Shown one piece after another: positions 7,714 through 9,175 of a stretch of 9,175 nt of DNA. The stretch spans positions 1 through 9,175 of the forward strand of contig JADGED010000090.1 in NCBI GenBank assembly GCA_016744555.1, in the 5' to 3' direction. A program made the position numbers and the translations under genes. Below the pieces are notes generated by a model. The model was not told where the DNA came from. It saw only the letters and a program-made list of their open reading frames with translations, and ran no database searches. The stretch is from Desulfuromonadaceae bacterium. GTDB lineage: Bacteria > Desulfobacterota > Desulfuromonadia > Desulfuromonadales > Geopsychrobacteraceae. Position 1 is the stretch's first letter, and each line of letters opens with the position of its first letter.

Positions 7714-8289
7714 ATGCGGGAAAAAATTAATTTAAATATTATGAGGCACATTGAAGTTTTTCAGCAGTCAGTTATCCCTATGAGTGAGGATATTGAAAAC
7801 TGTGCAAAGCTGCTTTGTAATGCACTTAAAAATGGTAACAAAATACTTGTTATGGGTAATGGTGGGTCTGCAGCAGATGCCCAACATTTCGCCGCAGAAC
7901 TAGTTGGTAGGTTCTTAAAAAATCGAGCAGCTCTTCCTGCCATTGCATTAACAACCGACACTTCTATTCTTACAGCTGTAGCCAATGATTTTGGTTACGA
8001 TCAAGTATTTAGTCGGCAGGTCGAAGCTTTAGCTAAAAGCGGAGATGTGGTTATTGGGATATCTACTAGCGGGAACTCAACGAATGTACTTAGTGCACTT
8101 GAGTTAGCGCTAGAGTTAGATTGCAAAACCGTTGCTATGTTGGGTCGTGATGGTGGTGAGATTGCCTCTCTCGTTGATCAGCCATTGATAGTACCGGTCA
8201 ATGAAACTCCTTATATCCAAGAAGCGCATTTAGCTATTATCCATATCCTTTGTGACCTTATTGAATCAGAAGTTTTTCCAGCTAGCTGA
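7714..8289 (+). CDS. gmhA: Phosphoheptose (sedoheptulose 7-phosphate) isomerase
   Basis: GmhA converts sedoheptulose 7-phosphate to D-glycero-D-manno-heptose 7-phosphate, the first committed step towards ADP-heptose, in the cytoplasm. The 191 residues form one SIS (sugar isomerase) domain. GNGGSAADAQHFAAE (48-62) contains the substrate loop with Ser52 and the residues His58 and Glu62; STSGNSTN (117-124) is the phosphate-binding loop; Gln169 and His177 complete the metal/catalytic set with the same spacing as in E. coli GmhA (Gln172, His180). The ATG lies two bases after the waaC stop, with GAAAGG at 7702-7707 six bases before it. It supplies the pathway whose product the two preceding transferases use. 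The later enzymes HldE and GmhB are not encoded in this window. Confidence 0.95.
   Translation: MREKINLNIMRHIEVFQQSVIPMSEDIENCAKLLCNALKNGNKILVMGNGGSAADAQHFAAELVGRFLKNRAALPAIALTTDTSILTAVANDFGYDQVFSRQVEALAKSGDVVIGISTSGNSTNVLSALELALELDCKTVAMLGRDGGEIASLVDQPLIVPVNETPYIQEAHLAIIHILCDLIESEVFPAS
8279..8288. repeat. 10-bp perfect palindrome over the gmhA stop
   Basis: CAGCTAGCTG reads the same on both strands and contains the gmhA TGA start bases. It has no loop and no U-run after it, so it does not look like a terminator. It may be chance; it is recorded because it sits at the operon's only clear break. Confidence 0.3.
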
Positions 8290-8294
8290 ACTTA

Positions 8295-8325
8295 TTGACA
8301 TTGTTTCTTATGCTGTTCTCATAGC
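8295..8325 (+). promoter_or_regulatory. Possible sigma-70-like promoter before the family 2 glycosyltransferase
   Basis: The 54-base gap between gmhA and the next gene contains a perfect -35 hexamer TTGACA at 8295-8300. A -10 element at the usual distance is poor: CATAGC at 8320-8325 (19-base spacer) matches the consensus at only three positions. It could give the last gene its own transcription, or it could be a chance match in AT-rich DNA with read-through from the operon. Confidence 0.3.
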
Positions 8326-8343
8326 TTTTAGGTTGGTGTATTA

Positions 8344-9036
8344 ATGAAAATATCAATAATGATACTAACTTTTAATTCACAGAAATATCTATTAGATGTA
8401 CTTAAATCATGTGCTTTTGCTGATGAAGTGATTATCGTTGATTCTGGTTCATCTGATAATACAGTGAGTATTGCCCGCACTTTTAAAAACACAAAAATAG
8501 TGCTTCAAGAGTGGTTAGGTTTTGGTAAGCAAAAGCAATTTGGCGTCGATTTATGTACGAACGATTGGGTTTTTGTTCTAGATAGTGATGAAATTATAAC
8601 TGATGAATTAAAGGATGAAATAACAGCTCTAGATGCTGTGCATAAAGGGTATTTTGTTGCTAGACTCAATTATTTTTTTGGTAAGCCAATTAAGCGCTGC
8701 GGATTGTACCCAGATCGTAATCTTCGGTTTTTTAATAAAAAATTTGCGATGTTTAGTGATGATGCGGTGCACGAGAGGGTTGTTACTAGGGAAAGTACTG
8801 CAAACCTTAAACATCATATGTTGCATTATGCTTATGAAAATATCGAAGAATTTATAACTAAACAAAACAAATATTCCAGCTTAAACCACAAGGAAAATAC
8901 AACTAAAGCTTTGTTTAATCCTTTTTGGACATTTATGAAGATTTATTTTTTTAAGCTTGGTTTTTTGGATGGCTGGAGAGGTTATGTTATTGCGAAACTA
9001 TATTCACAATATACGTTTTGGAAATATATAAAATGA
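8344..9036 (+). CDS. Family 2 glycosyltransferase, WaaE/KdtX/LgtF-like (LPS core)
   Basis: A 230-residue inverting glycosyltransferase with a GT-A fold. The N-terminus ISIMILTFNS and DSGSSDNT (33-40) form the nucleotide-sugar site; FGKQKQFG (60-67) and the acidic metal motif DSDE (80-83, Asp80 and Asp82) are typical of the WaaE/KdtX/LgtF subgroup, as are YPDRNLRFF and VHERV (142-146). The end, with LDGWRGYVIA before the last hydrophobic stretch, looks complete, although the protein is a little shorter than Klebsiella WaaE. Relatives add glucose to heptose I of the inner core, which suits its place after the heptose genes; the actual sugar here is inferred. A 54-base gap precedes it, the ribosome site is weak (AGGT at 8330-8333, ten bases from the ATG), and sampled G+C is about 32% against 45% in gmhA, suggesting a separate, possibly acquired unit. 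Confidence 0.85.
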   Translation: MKISIMILTFNSQKYLLDVLKSCAFADEVIIVDSGSSDNTVSIARTFKNTKIVLQEWLGFGKQKQFGVDLCTNDWVFVLDSDEIITDELKDEITALDAVHKGYFVARLNYFFGKPIKRCGLYPDRNLRFFNKKFAMFSDDAVHERVVTRESTANLKHHMLHYAYENIEEFITKQNKYSSLNHKENTTKALFNPFWTFMKIYFFKLGFLDGWRGYVIAKLYSQYTFWKYIK

Positions 9037-9175
9037 AAAAAAGATAATGAAGTTTAGGCAAATTGAGATTGTGTTCCATCTGTAAAATATGGGTGCAATG
9101 GAAGTAAAATCAGTGATTGTTTGGTGTCCTTGAATATGGATCAGTTCAAACATAACTTAAATGAGATGTTAGATG
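9037..9175. other. AT-rich 3' stretch without an identified gene
   Basis: No complete gene is visible. An imperfect signal is the inverted repeat TTCCAT (9074-9079) with ATGGAA (9098-9103), with an 18-base loop and no U-run, so it is not a convincing terminator. AATCAGTGATT (9108-9118) is an 11-base dyad. A plus-strand frame is open from 9067 to the window end with possible starts at GTG 9124, TTG 9130 and ATG 9136; from the ATG it encodes MDQFKHNLNEMLD and runs off the edge. It could be the first codons of the next gene, but too little is present to assign a family and no good ribosome site precedes it. Confidence 0.4.

Noticed and set aside
9033..9085. Two tiny plus-strand frames after the glycosyltransferase (ATG at 9033, 4 codons; ATG at 9047, 12 codons)
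   Set aside because: They stop at once, are too short, and have no homology that I can recognise.
9074..9103. Inverted repeat TTCCAT/ATGGAA as a rho-independent terminator
   Set aside because: The stem is only six pairs and AT-rich, the loop is 18 bases, and no U-run follows.
1..9175. CRISPR arrays, tRNA/rRNA genes, insertion sequences, integrases
   Set aside because: No spaced direct repeats, tRNA-like sequences, transposase motifs or terminal inverted repeats were seen; nearly all of the window is accounted for by LPS genes.

Overview
The window reads as one densely packed, plus-strand lipopolysaccharide (LPS) operon from a Gram-negative bacterium. All nine genes from lpxB (cut by the left edge) to gmhA run in the same direction with gaps of 21 bases or less, often with overlapping stop and start codons. 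Base composition is AT-rich: hand counts of sample lines give about 38% G+C in msbA, 47% in waaF, 45% in gmhA and 32% in the last gene. The order lpxB-msbA-DUF374 acyltransferase-waaA-lpxK-Trm112-waaF-waaC-gmhA resembles, as I recall it, lipid A/core clusters of the former deltaproteobacteria (Geobacter/Desulfuromonas relatives). That assignment is an inference from gene order and protein character, not a database result.

Layout. 1-671: C-terminal part of LpxB. 693-2438: MsbA. 2438-3103: DUF374 acyltransferase. 3084-4379: WaaA (Kdo transferase). 4379-5440: LpxK. 5443-5616: small Trm112/YcaR-like zinc-ribbon protein. 5619-6659: WaaF. 6656-7711: WaaC-like heptosyltransferase. 7714-8289: GmhA. 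A 54-base gap follows, the first real break in the operon, holding a TTGACA box. Then 8344-9036: a WaaE/KdtX/LgtF-like family 2 glycosyltransferase of clearly lower G+C. The last 139 bases hold no recognisable complete gene.

How the genes work together: LpxB joins the two acylated glucosamines, LpxK phosphorylates the 4' position, WaaA adds Kdo, and the DUF374 protein probably adds a late acyl chain. GmhA makes the first intermediate of ADP-heptose. The two family 9 enzymes transfer heptoses to the Kdo inner core, and the family 2 enzyme probably adds a hexose to heptose. MsbA flips the finished core-lipid A across the inner membrane. The genes for early lipid A steps, Kdo synthesis (kdsA/kdsB) and the rest of heptose synthesis (hldE, gmhB) are not in the window.

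I do not see a novel defence, mobile or RNA-based system. The points most worth following up are the DUF374 enzyme in the late-acyltransferase position, a shared C-terminal four-cysteine pattern in the two heptosyltransferases, a Glu-to-Gln change in a conserved LpxB motif, and the composition break before the last glycosyltransferase.
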